Shown here piece by piece: positions 21,020 to 34,374 of a DNA stretch of 64,000 nucleotides. This DNA comes from Scatophagus argus. Its lineage: Eukaryota; Chordata; Actinopteri; Scatophagidae. Within the stretch, counting starts at the first letter, position 1. The number at the start of each line of letters is the position of its first letter. The translations under genes and the position numbers were made by a program. Below the pieces are notes generated by a model, which saw only the letters and a list, made by a program, of their open reading frames with translations, did not search any database and was not told the origin of the DNA. Location: contig NC_058496.1 in assembly GCF_020382885.2 (NCBI RefSeq), positions 7,494,501-7,558,500 of the forward strand, written 5' to 3'.

Positions 21020-24000
21020 TTATGGAGTCCAGGTGACTTTTATAGGCTTGAATGTCCAAGTGTCAGGGTGACCCATGTGCATCAGGTCTTTGTAAGGGGA
21101 AGTGCTCCACTTGAAGGGTGGCACCTGGTCCCAAGTTGGCCCACTCACCGCCACCATGCCATAGTCACGAAACATCCCGTAAGAGGTCAACTGCACAGAA
21201 ACAAGCACAATGCATCAGAGTTAGCGAACGTCTCCTTAACCTGCCACAGTCACACAAACACACACAAAAAAGAAGTGTGGACAGAGAGACAGGTGATGGC
21301 AGCAAATTAAATGAGGGGAAAAAAACCTTCATGTCTGTTCCTCCATGTGGTCTCTGCCTTAAGGCGCCAAACGGATATGTTCCGTTAGCTGGGTTCAAGT
21401 CTGAACGGGCTGAGATGGCGTTCTCTCCATTCCCGGGTGGATCACAGCCCTCACACTTTGACAGTGGGTCCTCTTTAAAGTTATTATACCTGAAGTGAAA
21501 CACATGCATCTCACAAATAAAATTACATTCAGTTTAAAATATAAAACATTAAAGATCGCCGCACCACCAAATCTGCACAAGATCTGACCTCATGAGGCGA
21601 ACCATTGAGTCCACATCTGTGACAGCCGTCTGGTTTCTCTTGAATATCTGAGCCCGAGGATTCTGGTCCAGAGAAAACCATGGGCCAAACTTCTCAACCA
21701 GCTCATTGCACCCGCTGGCATTGAATATGTCCACATAGTACCTACATATAAGCGCACATAAACATAACATAATTTTACATAAAATACAATCAGAACAAAT
21801 GTCGTCTATACTAATTGCTCAACATAAAACTGGATTATAAAAATTGGATACTTACGGTATATTGTAACTTGCCCAGTATCCTTTGTCCAGCAGCTCCTGA
21901 GTTTTATCATTGTAAACAATGAGTCCCCTGCGGCAATAAAAGAATTGTTTTAGGCATTGTCCATCTGTTCTTAAGAGAATGCAAAAATGGTTGCAAACGC
22001 TCATCAGCGACAAATTAATTTATTTTTTTTATTGCTGCTTCTCATCAGCTATTTAAATGAAATGATGTCAAAAACAATCTGTTTAATGACATACAATGTA
22101 CAAACTGCACAGGAAAAGGTTCGCTTTGCAAAACAGACGTGGACAAGACGTGATATGTTTGTGGATAAAGTAAAAACTCTTACGGAATCTGCTCCAGCAC
22201 AACGAAGAGCCCTTCTTTAATGTCAGTCTTCCCCGGAGTGAAATAGTTATAGTCCACAATCATCCACTGGTTGTTATACCTACAAAACACACACACACAC
22301 ACACAACCTTAAACCTAGCAGTCTTGACTGATATGATGAGTTGTTTTTATTTACTGTATAGCCATATAACTGCTGTTGAAGTAACTGATGCAGCATTACT
22401 CAACAAACAATCAGACTGCTGAACCCATTACAGCAACTGACCTCTCATGTGACTTTTGTCTATACAGTAACTGGCTTTTTTCTTCTTTCACTCCTATCAA
22501 TCCATGTGACTGTTTAAGGTCACACAAAATCTTGCCTAATCCTGTCACTAATGGGTATTTTGAACAAAGGGCAAAAAGCAGTAGACAACAGAGCCTGCAA
22601 ACTGCTCGGGAGAGTTCATCAGTACTCAGTGGTGATAATGTTGGTTAAAATGTCATAAGCCTTTTTCTTTCTGGTGTCTGAAACTCACGTTCCACTGTTG
22701 TACTCGCTGAATATCTTGGCCCAGTCCTTGCCAGTAACAGCAAGTCGATTGGCCACAATGTTCCTCAGCCATTCAAACACGGTTCCTGTGGGCTGGACAA
22801 ATTTCCAGAGTGCAGGATTGCTGTTGCCAATGGTGGTTTCCAAGGTCACCTGCAGACACATGATAGAGAGAGAACAAAAAAGGTTTATCCATCTTCATTA
22901 CTCAATTTGCAATCAAAGTCAAAAAAAAGAAACCCAACTATTTAAAATGCTGCCCATTCTTAACAATCAGTTATATCACGCCAAGTACAAAGAGCTCTCA
23001 CCAAGCCGCTACTCAGGATATAGAAGTCATCTCCAGAGAAGATCGATCCAGGATAAGATGAGAACGCCTGAGTTCCTCCAGGAAGAAGATAATTGTCTGA
23101 AAAAGAATATCACATATTAAAAAAAAAAAAAAAAAAAACCCCATAAAAATCTGTGTTAATACACAGCAACAACACTGCCAGTGCACTACAAATTGTGTTC
23201 AATGCTGGGCCAATGTACCAAAAGCAAGAACCTGTTGTATTGTGTTGTGTTGCTAAGATGCAAAATGGTGGCAGGATTCCAAATTGCCTTAACTGAATGA
23301 CTTCCTGCACAAAGTGTTATACTGTTTCCTGTGCTCAGATTGTAAATAGTGTATAATTACATATCTACATATTTAAATTTCTAGATATTTCTACTTATAA
23401 TGATAACAAATACAAATAATAATAAAAGAGCAAACATGTTTTTCTATTTTTTTAAAATTATCTTTTAAGAACTAACCAGAAACATCTGGTGGGCAGCCCT
23501 TGTTTGTGGCCATATGATTAAAAGAAACAGTTCAACATTTTTTATTTATTCACCTTTTTTTGCTAACAAAATGTTAAAACACTGAAGTGCTGTTTTGTGA
23601 GGCAGATTATTTACTAGAGTCTTGTCATCACAGCAAGTTTGGCTGAGGTCTCAAGGAGGTCAGGATTTTGTTTCTTTTGGACAAAATCTCCATGTTTGCG
23701 GTCTTTATGCTGAGCTAAGTTAAATGGCTGCTGACTGTAGCTTCATATCTCATGTTCAGACAAGGAAGTGGTATTTTTCTTTGTTCTCCAGAAAGAAAAC
23801 AAGCACCCCCCCCCCTTTCAAAAAACTATTCCTTTAGTGTGAATAATGAGGGACTCCAGAACAGCAGCAGTAATAAACAGGAGACACACTTGCATCAACA
23901 AACTACCTAAAGGAGAAACTTTAAAGGCAAAGGTGTATTTCTTCATGATGCGCAGCATGGCCTGGTAGGTGTTCCAGGTGTCATGTGACACCAGCAGCTC

Positions 24001-25702
24001 CTTATTGTTCGGCAGCAGCTTAATGAGAGCGGAACAAGAGCCGGATCCAAGAGGTCGAGTTTGGCTGGATTTGTTCAGAGCCGATTCCAAGTCCTCCAGA
24101 TCTCCACCCAGTTGGAAAAGTCTGATTTGGACAGAGTGGACAATGTGAAACTTACATCGGAATCTTGTGTGGTTCGTAAAAAAAAAAAAGGAGATAATCA
24201 CTTACAGGAAGCCAAATGGGTTGAAGGACAGTGACCCAAGTGGTAATGACAGCTCATCATTGTAGCTGTCCTCCAGTCCTTTCAGCTGCAGCAGGGCCAG
24301 ACGCACCTGACAAGCAGAGAAAGAGAGTGAACCATCTTATTTTTGCCCTTAGTTAATCAATCCTACAGATGTTAATTATGTACCTGGTACCAGTAGGGTG
24401 AACTTGGCTGCTTCTCTATTTGCTCCTGAATCCACTGCAGATTGGCTGTGATGTAAGTTTTAAGGCGCTCACAGTAACTAGTCTGAGACGTGAAGGGTCC
24501 ACAGTAACCCATGAGTGTGTTCATCCAGTGCTTATAGATGAGCTGAAACAAACACACGTCAAGTCTTTGTTGAATTTAGATGAAACTGAAAAGTAAATTA
24601 AGTTAATGAAACATTTTTAACTGATGAATCTGGAAAATCAAGCACAAACAGGATGAAGCCGACCTGAGATGTGAGTGCTGCCTCCACTGCACCAGCAGCA
24701 TAAGCCTGGATGCTGTCATTGTACCGACTGCTGGTAGTGACCTCCAAGAAAGACCAGCTTAAAAAAAGAGAGCACAATGAAAAGGATGAAGCAATATTAG
24801 AGTGTAGGTGTGGCCGCTTTTCTTCGTTAACTAGGAAGAATTTCTTTTTCTCTATTTCCTTGAATCTCTATGTATTTTTATTTAATTAGTTTACTTAACT
24901 ATTGGGTTTCAACCATTCTTAATTTACACAAAGGTCCACTATAAGCTTACGCCTGTGTTGACCTCTCCTGTCGTGTTTTACTTCGGATATCTCTTTCTAT
25001 GCTATTTGCAGAAGTGCTAAAGACAGATAAGAGAATACACCAGAGCTGAAACGTTAAATTCAATTTACCAGTGAACAGAAAATTAATCCGCAAACCAGTT
25101 TATCATAATCAATTAATTGTTCAGCTGAATTATCCTGCAAGAAGAAAAATACCAAACATTTTCTGGTTGAAGCTGTTTGATTTGTTGTTTTACTCGATAT
25201 TATATCTTTGGGGCTAACATATATTTTGGTTAGCCGTTCAAATAAAGCAAATGAAGAGACATTTTCAACGTTTCATGGAATAAAAAAACCAATCGCTTAA
25301 ATGGTCATGAAAATAATCGTTAGTGGAAGGACTGTTTTTACCCATTTTAAGTTAACAAACAGAATAGCATTAACGCAATAGTAGGCCGTACAACATGAAG
25401 GGTTTTAAATGCTCTGACCAGTAACAAAGACGACAGCTAACGAGCTCGTCCAGTTTGAAACAAACGCAAAACCTGCAGTCAACTCACCCTGATTTTTTAA
25501 TGTCATCAGTGAAGTTCGCCCAAGCCACAAAATCTTCTCGATATCCGTCGATGACGGACAGCTGCCCGGTTTGTTTATCAATGACGGCGCTTCGTATTTC
25601 GGCCCGAACAGACTCACACATTAAACACAAACCGAATAAAACTGCTAAAACGTTTAAAGCCGCTGAAAAAGCCGCAAGCGTCTTGTTTGGCCCTGACGCC
25701 AT
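21020..25702 (-). CDS. plbd2: Phospholipase B domain containing 2 (lysosomal Ntn hydrolase)
   Basis: Glycoprotein of the lysosomal lumen of the N-terminal-nucleophile hydrolase fold (66.3-kDa protein; its physiological substrate is still unsettled). 12 exons: 25702-25488, 24757-24664, 24542-24384, 24306-24206, 24121-23907, 23096-23002, 22849-22689, 22279-22184, 21927-21856, 21741-21589, 21489-21327, 21190-21020; 564 aa (human 589). A signal peptide (about 1-34) with core VLAVLFGLCLMC is followed by the mature chain. Autocleavage in the family occurs before a Cys in GSGS/CSALIKLL; that motif is intact here, with Cys219 as the predicted nucleophile. Other conserved stretches are YNNQWMIVDY, GYWASYNIP, RAQIFKRNQT, NGENAISARSDLNPANG and SGPTWDQVPPFKWSTSP. 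Several N-glycosylation sequons (NFT, NKS, NAS, NQT, NGT) fit lysosomal targeting. Complete and intact. Confidence 0.97.
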
Positions 25703-25716
25703 GTTTACATAAATGA

Positions 25717-25726
25717 GTCACATGAC
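25717..25726. promoter_or_regulatory. plbd2: M-box/E-box GTCACATGAC just upstream of plbd2
   Basis: Ends 15 bp from the plbd2 ATG and differs from the palindromic CLEAR decamer by one base. TCACATGA is a known MITF/TFE3-type site. A MiT/TFE site fits a lysosomal gene, but its place close to the ATG means it could lie in the 5' UTR. Confidence 0.5.
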
Positions 25727-26168
25727 CTCGAGCGGGACTGGTCACCTGCCAGGGATGGGGCTTTCAAAATAAAAGAAACACATCCGCTTAATCAGAAATC
25801 AGAATCAGATTTCCTTTTCTTTCTTTTTTAACGTGTTGCTATCAGTCACTTACACAAACACACACAACATGAGACGAGCACAGCTTTAAAAGCATGACAT
25901 AAAATTTTATACAAAAATTAATATCAGTCAAATCATCTCTCCTTGAGGCATCACTCTGTACAAAACCTGTGTAATGTAAGATATCTGCGTTTTTCAAACT
26001 TTCACAAAACTTCAACCAGTTCATAAGTTCATGACAATTTGTTCCTCAGTCTTCCTGTTCTCACTCTGGTTCTCCTTTCGTTCACAGTCCTGCTTATACA
26101 GAGAAACACAGGAACGCTGATCAAAACTGTATCAAGGCTTCGACAGACACAACAGAAGTTTAGGGAAG
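25727..26168 (-). other. rbm19 3' UTR merging with plbd2 promoter
   Basis: Only about 470 bp separate the rbm19 stop from the plbd2 ATG on the same strand. This stretch must hold both the rbm19 3' end and the plbd2 promoter. I see no canonical AATAAA on the minus strand here. Confidence 0.5.
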
Positions 26169-29100
26169 TCAGCTGTCCGCAACCCCGTCAGTTTCCATCA
26201 TATCCAGAATGCCCTCCAAAACCTCTGCCTTTCGCTGCTTCTTGGCGGCCACTGACATGGAGAACAAACAGAAGAAAGAAATTAATAAACAGTGCGGTTA
26301 TTATAAATTCATCAAACAAAGGATTGTGAAATTACCATGAAAATGTTCGGCTGTTTTCCGTCTCAGTGTCTCTACTGTTTCCTCAGCATCGGCCCACTCC
26401 AGCACCAGGCGCCTCCCGTACAGATGGGTGCTGTGGCACAGCGCAGCAAAAGCTTTCTATAAAGAGAACAGAGACATAGCATTTATGACAGTGCACACTT
26501 TGATGTAGCACTAGGGGACAGTAAGTTTACCACACAAAGACTTGGTTGAAAGCTTACACAATACACAAACCTTGGCGTCCTGCTTGGTGAGGAAGTCAAC
26601 AAAGCCAAAGCCTCGATGAGTCCCTGAACCTGCCGCTTTCTTTGGAAGACGGACTGTCTTCAGTTCTCCAAATGTACTGAAAGGACAGACAGTCGGGAGT
26701 GAGATAATTTAATAATATTATGATTTCTTCTTCCTCTGCACGCAGTGTGAATGTGACAGCTACCAGAAGAGTTCCCGAATTTCCTTGACAGTGGCTTGGA
26801 AGGGGATGTTGCGCACAAGGATTTTGGATCCCATCTGTTTCTTCTCAACTTGCTTCTTCTTGCGTGACACCTCAGTCGTCCTGCAGACAGGGAAAAAAGA
26901 GTGCATAGTGACATAGCAAGTGAAACTAAATTTTGACTCACAAACCCATATATTCAACATTTTGAAATAGCAAAATACTTCTTGCATATTTCAGGCCATA
27001 ATACCTCTACTTTCTGTACCTATTTCCTCCAGCAACATTCATATGTTATGATATGCCTGCGATACTTGATGCACACACAGATACCGAAAACGCACAATTA
27101 GCAACTGGTTTACTACTAAAGACTTTACTTTTAATAAAAATGAAGATGGCAAGCACTTCTTCGTAAACTTACATAAAGCTCTTCACTAACACCCGACTGA
27201 TACTTATCTCACCTTGTTGCTCTCTCAGAAATCTTCAGCTCCAATTGGTGATCATCCACAGTACAGTGCTGGTGTTGAGACAAAGAACACACATTAGCTA
27301 AGGAGTGGGCTGTAGAGAAAAGCTGGGAGAGCTTCACAGAGGACATGGGGACAGTACCTGTAGCTGCCTCAAAGCTTTCTGTGCTGCCTCTGCTGTCTGA
27401 TACTGGACAAACCCGTAACCCATGGACAACAGTTTGCCTGGAAATAAAACCAACATTGTTAGGTGGTTGTTCATTCTGATACAGAGATAAAAACATATAT
27501 ATGTTTACAAACTGGTCTTGCAAAGCCTGTGAAAACACACAGAATGCAGATTTTCACTTCGAACAGAATCCTGTGTTAATTATACACACATACAAATACA
27601 CACCACTGCTAAATTTTATTTTTATATTATAAATATGAAAGATCGTCATTTTAATGGTTCGTACCTGTTTTATCTTTCTTCTTGGAGATGGAGCAGGACT
27701 TGACCTTCCCACATTTGGAGAATGTCTGCGGCAAGTGGAGAAAACTATTAAACATCTCGAAGTGAACGCAGTGAACAAACTCTCAGTTGGTATTAAAAGA
27801 TAACTGAAGGTGGTTGTATTTATGAATTGGCCTACCTCCTGTAGTTTCTCCTCTGTTGTGCTGAAATTAAGATTCTTAATGAAAAGTGTCGAACCAGGAA
27901 CAGATTCTTCCTCCTCTTCCTCTTCTTCGTTCACTTCCTTCTTCTTCTCCTCTTTCACCATTTCTTCCTTTTCTAATACTTGGTTAGACAGAAATACATT
28001 CTTATTATTCCAATGATTCCTTTCATGTCCAAAAATACTAAACTTCAGTACGACTTAGGGATTTTTACCTGGTTCAGGTTTTGCTGCAACAAACACTCCC
28101 ACAGGGGCCCACTCCAAATACAACGGGATGTGTTGAAACTAGAGCATTCAGAGACAAGTGTAAATCTTTAAAGTGCCTCTCTTCAAGCACATGGTGCTTT
28201 CAAGGTTTTTCAGGAAAAAGGCTACACACACCTTGCTGTACGCCAGCCGAGTGAAGGCTCGTTTTGCCTCAGTTGGCTCGAGGAACTCGACGATGGCGGT
28301 GAGTCCCGAGGGCGGCAGTAGCACTCGACCCAAAGAGCCATGAGGTGAGAAGAGCTCCTCCAACTCTGACACCGTCACTCCAGCTGGAAGGTTTTTCACC
28401 AGGATCACAGTTGTGCTCCTCGGTGCTGCCGCCTGTGCAGCACAAGCAAAAAAACAACCTCAGCCAAGGTAACTGGATTATGGAAATTGTTTATGGACGG
28501 AGTTTATATTAAACATACCTGACTAAAGGAATCCAGACTGACACTGTTGTCTAGTAGAAACTGTCGAGTCTCCTGAACAATCTGCGTCTCTCCCAGAGCC
28601 ATCCGCACAGCAACGCTCCCCTTTGACTCCTGCAGAGGCACCAGAGGAGTATAAGGAAACTTTAAATGTGGACTGCTGAGTGCACTTAAAAGGACAGATC
28701 GTCACATTTTTTTAAACATGAAAGGTGTATTTTAAAAGTATTTTTAAACATGAAAGAGGAGTGAAATCATTCCTCATAATTTCAGAAATCACTGTGCAGT
28801 GTGTTCTGGTGTCTGGCTAACCGCTGAACTCATAGATGTGTTACTCAAACTGGACATGGAGCATCCTGAAGCAGTTGAGAAGCATGTAATAAGGAGCATT
28901 AATGTAGACGATCATTGCAGTGCAGTGTTACTCACGTGGTCCAGGACTTGGCTTTTTGTGGTGTTGTATTTTTCAGCAATGGCATCTGCCACTGCACTTG
29001 TGCCCACAAACAGGGTGTTCCAGTTGTGGGAACTGCAAGAAAGCATGCAATTAATGAGACAGATGGACAAGTCATGTAACTGAGCTCAAATATAAAATTA

Positions 29101-32100
29101 TTCATTCATTAATTCACCCTTATAAGCAAATTCAATTAAACTACTAGAAGCAGATGGTTATTGTTATTTCATATACCTGGAACTTGAAGCTTTATTCTTT
29201 GCATCTTTTTGCCGTTTGTATGACGAAGAGCCAGGACCACCAGCCTCCGAAGAGTCTGTCTTTTCCTTCTTCACTGTGGAGGGAAGCAGGTGAAGCATCC
29301 TACCCTGAAAGAATGAGAGAGTGAATGTCTCTTATCAGCTTCAACTTTATTTGTTGCATGACCAAATCCAGAAGCCATTTCAGGTTGTGTTTCTGTGTTG
29401 TGGAGGGAGAGAAACATCACAAATACCTGAAATATACATCCGTCCATCTGAGCCAGAGCCGTCACAGCATTCTCAGGTATCATGTAGGTTATGAAAGCGA
29501 ACCCTTTAGGTTTCTTGGTGAGATTGTCAATAGGAAAGTGTACCTCAGATAAAGGACCTGTAAAAAATTGTTAGTTACAAACTCAGACAGGACCGAGTTT
29601 ATTTCTGAAAGTGATTTTTTAAAGTTTTTTTTACTTACCATGTTTAGCAAAAAGCTCTTTGATCTCCTCCTCAGTGCAGGTGTAAGGAAGGTTTCTGACG
29701 AAGAGTCGACCAGACTCTGCAACATCTTCCTCCTCCTCGTCCTCTTTGAGCTTCCTGGTGAAGTTTCTGTCGATCTCTTTGTCCTTTCGGTCTCTCTTGC
29801 CCTTAACTGCCGAGGCATCCACGCGAAAGACCTCAATGTAACGCCCACCTGCAAACAGACAGGAGGGATGTCACGGTGAGCCAGGAGAAATGATCACAGA
29901 CACAAGGGGCGATAAAGACAAAATGTCATGTCTCAATGACTCAATTTTTATTAGTTTTTTATTTGCAGTGCAAGAGTCTCTAGTGCAAAGACAAATCTGA
30001 GAGCCTGAAAGAATCAATTTGTTGAATTCTTGCTTGAAAATGAAAGCAACCAGTCAGTCGATTTCAAAATAGTTGCAGATTAGATTTCTGTCAGTTGGTT
30101 GTTTCAACAATGTGAGAAACACCCCGTCACAGCCATAACACCAACTTATACTCTGAAGTCAAAAAGTAGACAAAAAATAAGAGTATGACTCACCTATGTA
30201 GTCTTTATTCTTCTTTAAGGCCTTCTCCACCTGTTCCTCAGAGTACAAGTCCACATACACATAACCTGAAACACACACAGAAGACATGTGCGCTGACACA
30301 CGGGCTTGTGTACAGTCAACATAGACACAAACAGTACATATAAGCAACTATCTATCCACAGTGTAATTTACCTGCAAAACACTGTGGTGTAAATTACGCT
30401 GAAAAAAACTCAGAACATTAAATGTTTTTAATAACATACCTGTTCTATTTCCGCTTTCATTCTTTCCAATCCGGACTGCAGCAGGCTTCAGCGGGGTCAT
30501 GAACTCCCGAATTTGTTGCTATTTATGCCACACATAAAAACAAATAAATTGGTGTCATTCATCCAGACGCACGAAATATACAGAACGTTTTTTAAAGTGG
30601 AACATCTTCACTGCACCTATGAAATCAGGAAGCTCTTGTTCACTCACCTCTTTAACACTGAATGGGACTCCTCTCAGCTTCACAGTGAACTCTGTCGCCG
30701 GCTCCATCTGCAGTAACAAACAGACATGTGTGTAAAAGAGTTCAAACTGAATAGAAACACTGTAGTGTAACGTTTCTCGTGTAGATGTCTTAGAACAGTC
30801 ACCTCCTGCTTGGCACTTTTCTTCACTTTGCTCTGCGTCTTTTTGTCAGAGGAAACTAAAGTTTTAGTCTTTGACGTGTTTTCTCTGTCACCGCTCTCAT
30901 AGGCGCTGTCTGTGTGCTGTACAGGACCTTCATCATCACCTTCATCATCTCCACCTTCACCATCATCGTCCTTCTCTTCGCTCTCTTCCATTATGTTGTC
31001 TGTCTGTGCCACCTTTGAGCGCAGGTACTCCATATCTGACAAGCCCGACTTCAGCGCTTCTTTAGTAGCACCTGAGAGAAACATCTTTTGGTTGAGTATA
31101 TTTCTATGAATATTTTGTTTTAATATGCATGCATTATTATTTCTACAATATGCACAGCTTCATGGACACTAACTGCTGGAGACCAACTGCTCTTACTTAA
31201 ATGAGACTGTTAATATACTTAAGTTAAATATTTCCGGTTCAGTACTAGAAAGTGCAAACACTGTTAGTAAACTGGACATGGTTTCCTGAAAAAGGTAAAC
31301 AAACACATGATGCAAAACTGACTGACTGTGTACCTGAGTCTCTGGTAAATGTATAGATTAGATTTTTAGATTTTTTTCTGCAAGGAAGATCCAACCCCTA
31401 ACTGGGGAAATAGTTTCCATTTACCTACACTAAGAAGAAACCATCACTACAAACCTTCATCTTCATCATCATCATCATCATCGCCAACATGTTCTTCTTC
31501 CTCATCCTCAAATTCTGACTCGTCTGAATCGAAGTTGAGGTAATCGTCTGAAGGAAGCTTCTTCTTGCTTTGACTTTTTGTTCGTCCACCGTCAGGATCA
31601 CCTGTTTGCTGCATGGCATCATTGGCCCAGGTTGGTGCTTGGCCTCGGTTCTGATGTACTGACAGAAACTCCTTGAATCCCTGGTCTTCTTCCAGCTGAC
31701 ACAGACAGCAAGCGGCCAGACAACGTTTGTAACGCCATATAAACAGAAAAATTAAAATAAACAACAAACAAAAATTATTAGACTGTGCTACACTCTGGTA
31801 CAATGAAAAATAATCCTAAAAACACTAAATTATTGCAAGTAAATGAATGTAGATCAGACAACGCAGTGGACAAAGTTGAACAAAATAAACCAATGACCTG
31901 ACAAATCTTTGAAATGAAAATGAAGTTCACTCAAATCTAAATTATGTCCATATTTGATACATTTTAAGTGAGTCTCAATTAGATAACATTTAATTTTCTT
32001 TTTTTACAAACGTAATGTTGTTGACTCACACATTTACTCACCTTTCCAAGTGTGCTGTTGGATTCCTTTTTCTGTTTCTTTTTCTGAGTACACAAACAAA

Positions 32101-32856
32101 AATACATATACAGTTTTTTGACAGAGACAAGGCAGCAAAACTTAACATCAATCTCCTATAAGGCAGCTGAATATACAGTGACTATTCAGAGTAAGAAAAA
32201 GAAAATTTTGTCTGAATCACTCATGGTGGATGTAAAATTGTAGGGTGGTTGGACTTTGCTCTCTCCTGAGATAATGCTCAAACTTTGAAGTAATTTCCCC
32301 CCAGTTTTCCCACCGATTGATTCGTGTCTGTTAGTACCTTTTTGCTGTCAGTGTCAGCAGGCGTGGAGGGTTTGTCCGGGCCTGAGCTCTGGCTATGTTT
32401 GCTCCAGCCTTTTGCTTTAGTGGGGTCTCCAAAGGCCTTACACATCTCCACCTAGAACGAATGACAACACCCGTGTAAACACATGGGGAAACAACAATAA
32501 TATCAAGAACGCGCATGTTCAGTCGTGAGGCCATGAGTGGAGCCATACCGTCACTCTCGATGTGTCCACGAAGCTCTTGTTGAAATGTTTCAGAGCCTTA
32601 GTCGCATCTTCCTCGGCTTTAAAACCCACGAAACCAAATTTGCGGAACTTGCCGTCCTTAGTAAACTTCAGAGAGCAGTCTGTCACGGTGCCAAAGGCAG
32701 CAAACATCGACTTGAACCTCTCCTCCTTCATCTGCACACATGATACACGATTAGATTTTCAAGTGGACTGAAACAAAATGGTGCCTTAACTGCCTGCTGA
32801 CATCCGGGCGGATTACTTACCCCATTCGGGAGATTTTTAACGATGAGTCTCGACAT
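26169..32856 (-). CDS. rbm19: RBM19, six-RRM nucleolar RNA-binding protein
   Basis: Counterpart of yeast Mrd1, needed for pre-rRNA processing and small-subunit assembly in the nucleolus; the zebrafish mutant (npo) fails in digestive-organ growth (known). 24 exons: 32856-32821, 32731-32549, 32451-32338, 32083-32042, 31695-31455, 31071-30803, 30707-30648, 30518-30440, 30265-30194, 29848-29639, 29557-29427, 29304-29177, 29032-28936, 28629-28519, 28432-28232, 28138-28069, 27972-27836, 27725-27665, 27437-27358, 27268-27213, 26880-26764, 26676-26571, 26456-26336, 26251-26169; 934 aa (human 960). RRM1 at 1-75 ([15 protein letters not shown]), acidic linker, RRM2 at about 298-375, RRM3 at about 415-490 ([17 protein letters not shown]), RRM4 at about 600-670 (ILVKNLPAG), RRM5 at about 708-790 ([16 protein letters not shown]), RRM6 at about 811-890 ([17 protein letters not shown]). 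Acidic runs separate the domains. The start has no in-frame rival and matches the family N terminus [12 protein letters not shown]. Confidence 0.97.
27907..27929 (-). repeat. rbm19: In-frame poly-Glu purine tract in rbm19 exon 17
   Basis: A CTT/CTC-rich stretch on the plus strand encodes a run of eight Glu just before RRM5. Human RBM19 also has a Glu run at this place, so the acidic character is conserved while the codon run is free to vary. Confidence 0.8.
31464..31482 (-). repeat. rbm19: (ATC)n run encoding poly-Asp in rbm19 exon 5
   Basis: On the minus strand it reads GAT repeats, giving a run of seven Asp at the end of the linker after RRM1. It is in frame and close to the exon 5 donor. 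Confidence 0.85.
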
Positions 32857-34374
32857 AGTTTTATTAATTGTAATTCTGCTAATATAGCATAAGCTTTTTT
32901 TTGAGTATATGTCAACAAACGAGCGTGGAGTGTCTTCTCTAAGTCGCCATGTTGAGTAGGCGGGGCCTCTTCTTCTTCTCCTCCTCCACCTCTGTGTTTG
33001 TATTCGTAAGTCAGTGTACAGACACATTACCGCCACCTGCTGGGCTGGAGTTTATTAGCAAAAGGTCATGAAAGAAGAACAAAAAGTAAATCCTCTCTAC
33101 TAGACTTAAAAGTGGCTCCATTTTCACAAACTAAAACTGCTTCATAAAAATTAACGAATGAGTAAAAACAATTCAATAATATTTAACAATAATAATTTGT
33201 AGAAGTGTAAAACTCACATGGGCCATAGTTCTTTTGATACTATAACTACAAGATATAGAGCGCTGTATTTATCATAATAAGATATTTCTGCACCAGGCTG
33301 ACTTTGTATTAATTAATTATTAATTCTTTGCACATTTTAGTATAAGAAACACTTGACGAACAGCTTGAAACAGTCCTGCGTGATTATTATTTCATGTTGA
33401 GGCCCTGTGTCAAAATCCTAACTTGAATGTCTTTATTATAACTATTTATGTCGTGCATAGTGTGTGACCTGAGGCCAAGTAGTGCAGCGCACACAAATAG
33501 AAGGAAAGATCATGAACATCATGAGAAGTTTGCTATGTATTATCTATTTGAAGAAGGCACAGAGGAGGAGGGAAGGACAGTGGGTCAACAGGGGCCCACA
33601 GGTTATTAGCGTGCTGAGTATCCTTGTGGATTAATCTGAGCCTGCATGGTGTGCGCTGCTGACTGAGTCAATACCTTAAAGCTAGCATGGATGCATGAAC
33701 AAGGTCACTGAAGGACATGAATGAGAACACTATGATGGGCCACTAAGACAGATAGACTGTTTCATATTAATGCACCTCTCCAGATTACAACTCTTGGTTC
33801 ATTGTTTCTAATCAGAAAGCATACATTTCCTTTAAACAGGAATGGCCTTCTGACTGGCAAAGGAGGGTATTCCAGTGAAAGAAAGAAATTTGTCCTGATC
33901 CCATTTCCCTCACGGCTACCAAACTTAATTTTGGAGTTAAGCTGCTTATATGAGCTGGGAATTCGAGCCAAATACCTGAAATGAGTAGGATTACTGTAAC
34001 TGTGTGACCCTTGCTTGTACTTCTGAGTACAATCTAAGGCAATTGTACTTTCACTCAAATAGATATTTGAGTAAACATTATCCTATTTTTGGAAAGAGCA
34101 ACAATTAGAGAATCATTGTGGTACAACAAGGAGGATATTTCACTTTTGACCTTAGAGTGTAGGTTGGTACTGTGAACATGTATTCACAATGAAACAGTTA
34201 CAGTATCACACTGGCTCTTTTACACAAATCATGTAACAAAAGAACTGTAGCACTCTAATACCCTTTCTACCCTTGTGAACACATGCACGACACACACTTC
34301 AGTGAACCCTTTGTTCTGCAAAGCTGGAACATCAGGCAGCCTGAATGACAGAAAAAAGTTCCCGTTGGTTGAGA
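32857..34374. other. rbm19 upstream region and intergenic DNA
   Basis: Starts with the rbm19 5' UTR and promoter (GC- and pyrimidine-rich near 32940-33000), holds a CTCF-like site (separate entry), then about 1.3 kb of AT-rich DNA up to the slc2a11 poly(A) signal. No gene or clear mobile element is seen. Confidence 0.5.
33030..33045 (-). promoter_or_regulatory. CTCF-like motif upstream of rbm19
   Basis: Minus strand reads CCCAGCAGGTGGCGGT, close to the vertebrate CTCF core (CCASCAGRKGGCRS). It lies about 175 bp upstream of the rbm19 ATG. Sequence match only. Confidence 0.4.

Noticed and set aside
23028-23042. plbd2 reads IFSGDDFY where human PLBD2 has IFSCDDFY, which at first looked like loss of the catalytic Cys
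   Set aside because: The autocleavage nucleophile of the family is the Cys in GSGSCSALIKLL, which is intact here (Cys219). The Gly is at a different site.
28936-30190. Search for box C/D or H/ACA snoRNAs in rbm19 introns, a common place for them
   Set aside because: No convincing C/D box pair with terminal stem was found by eye; a covariance-model search would be needed.
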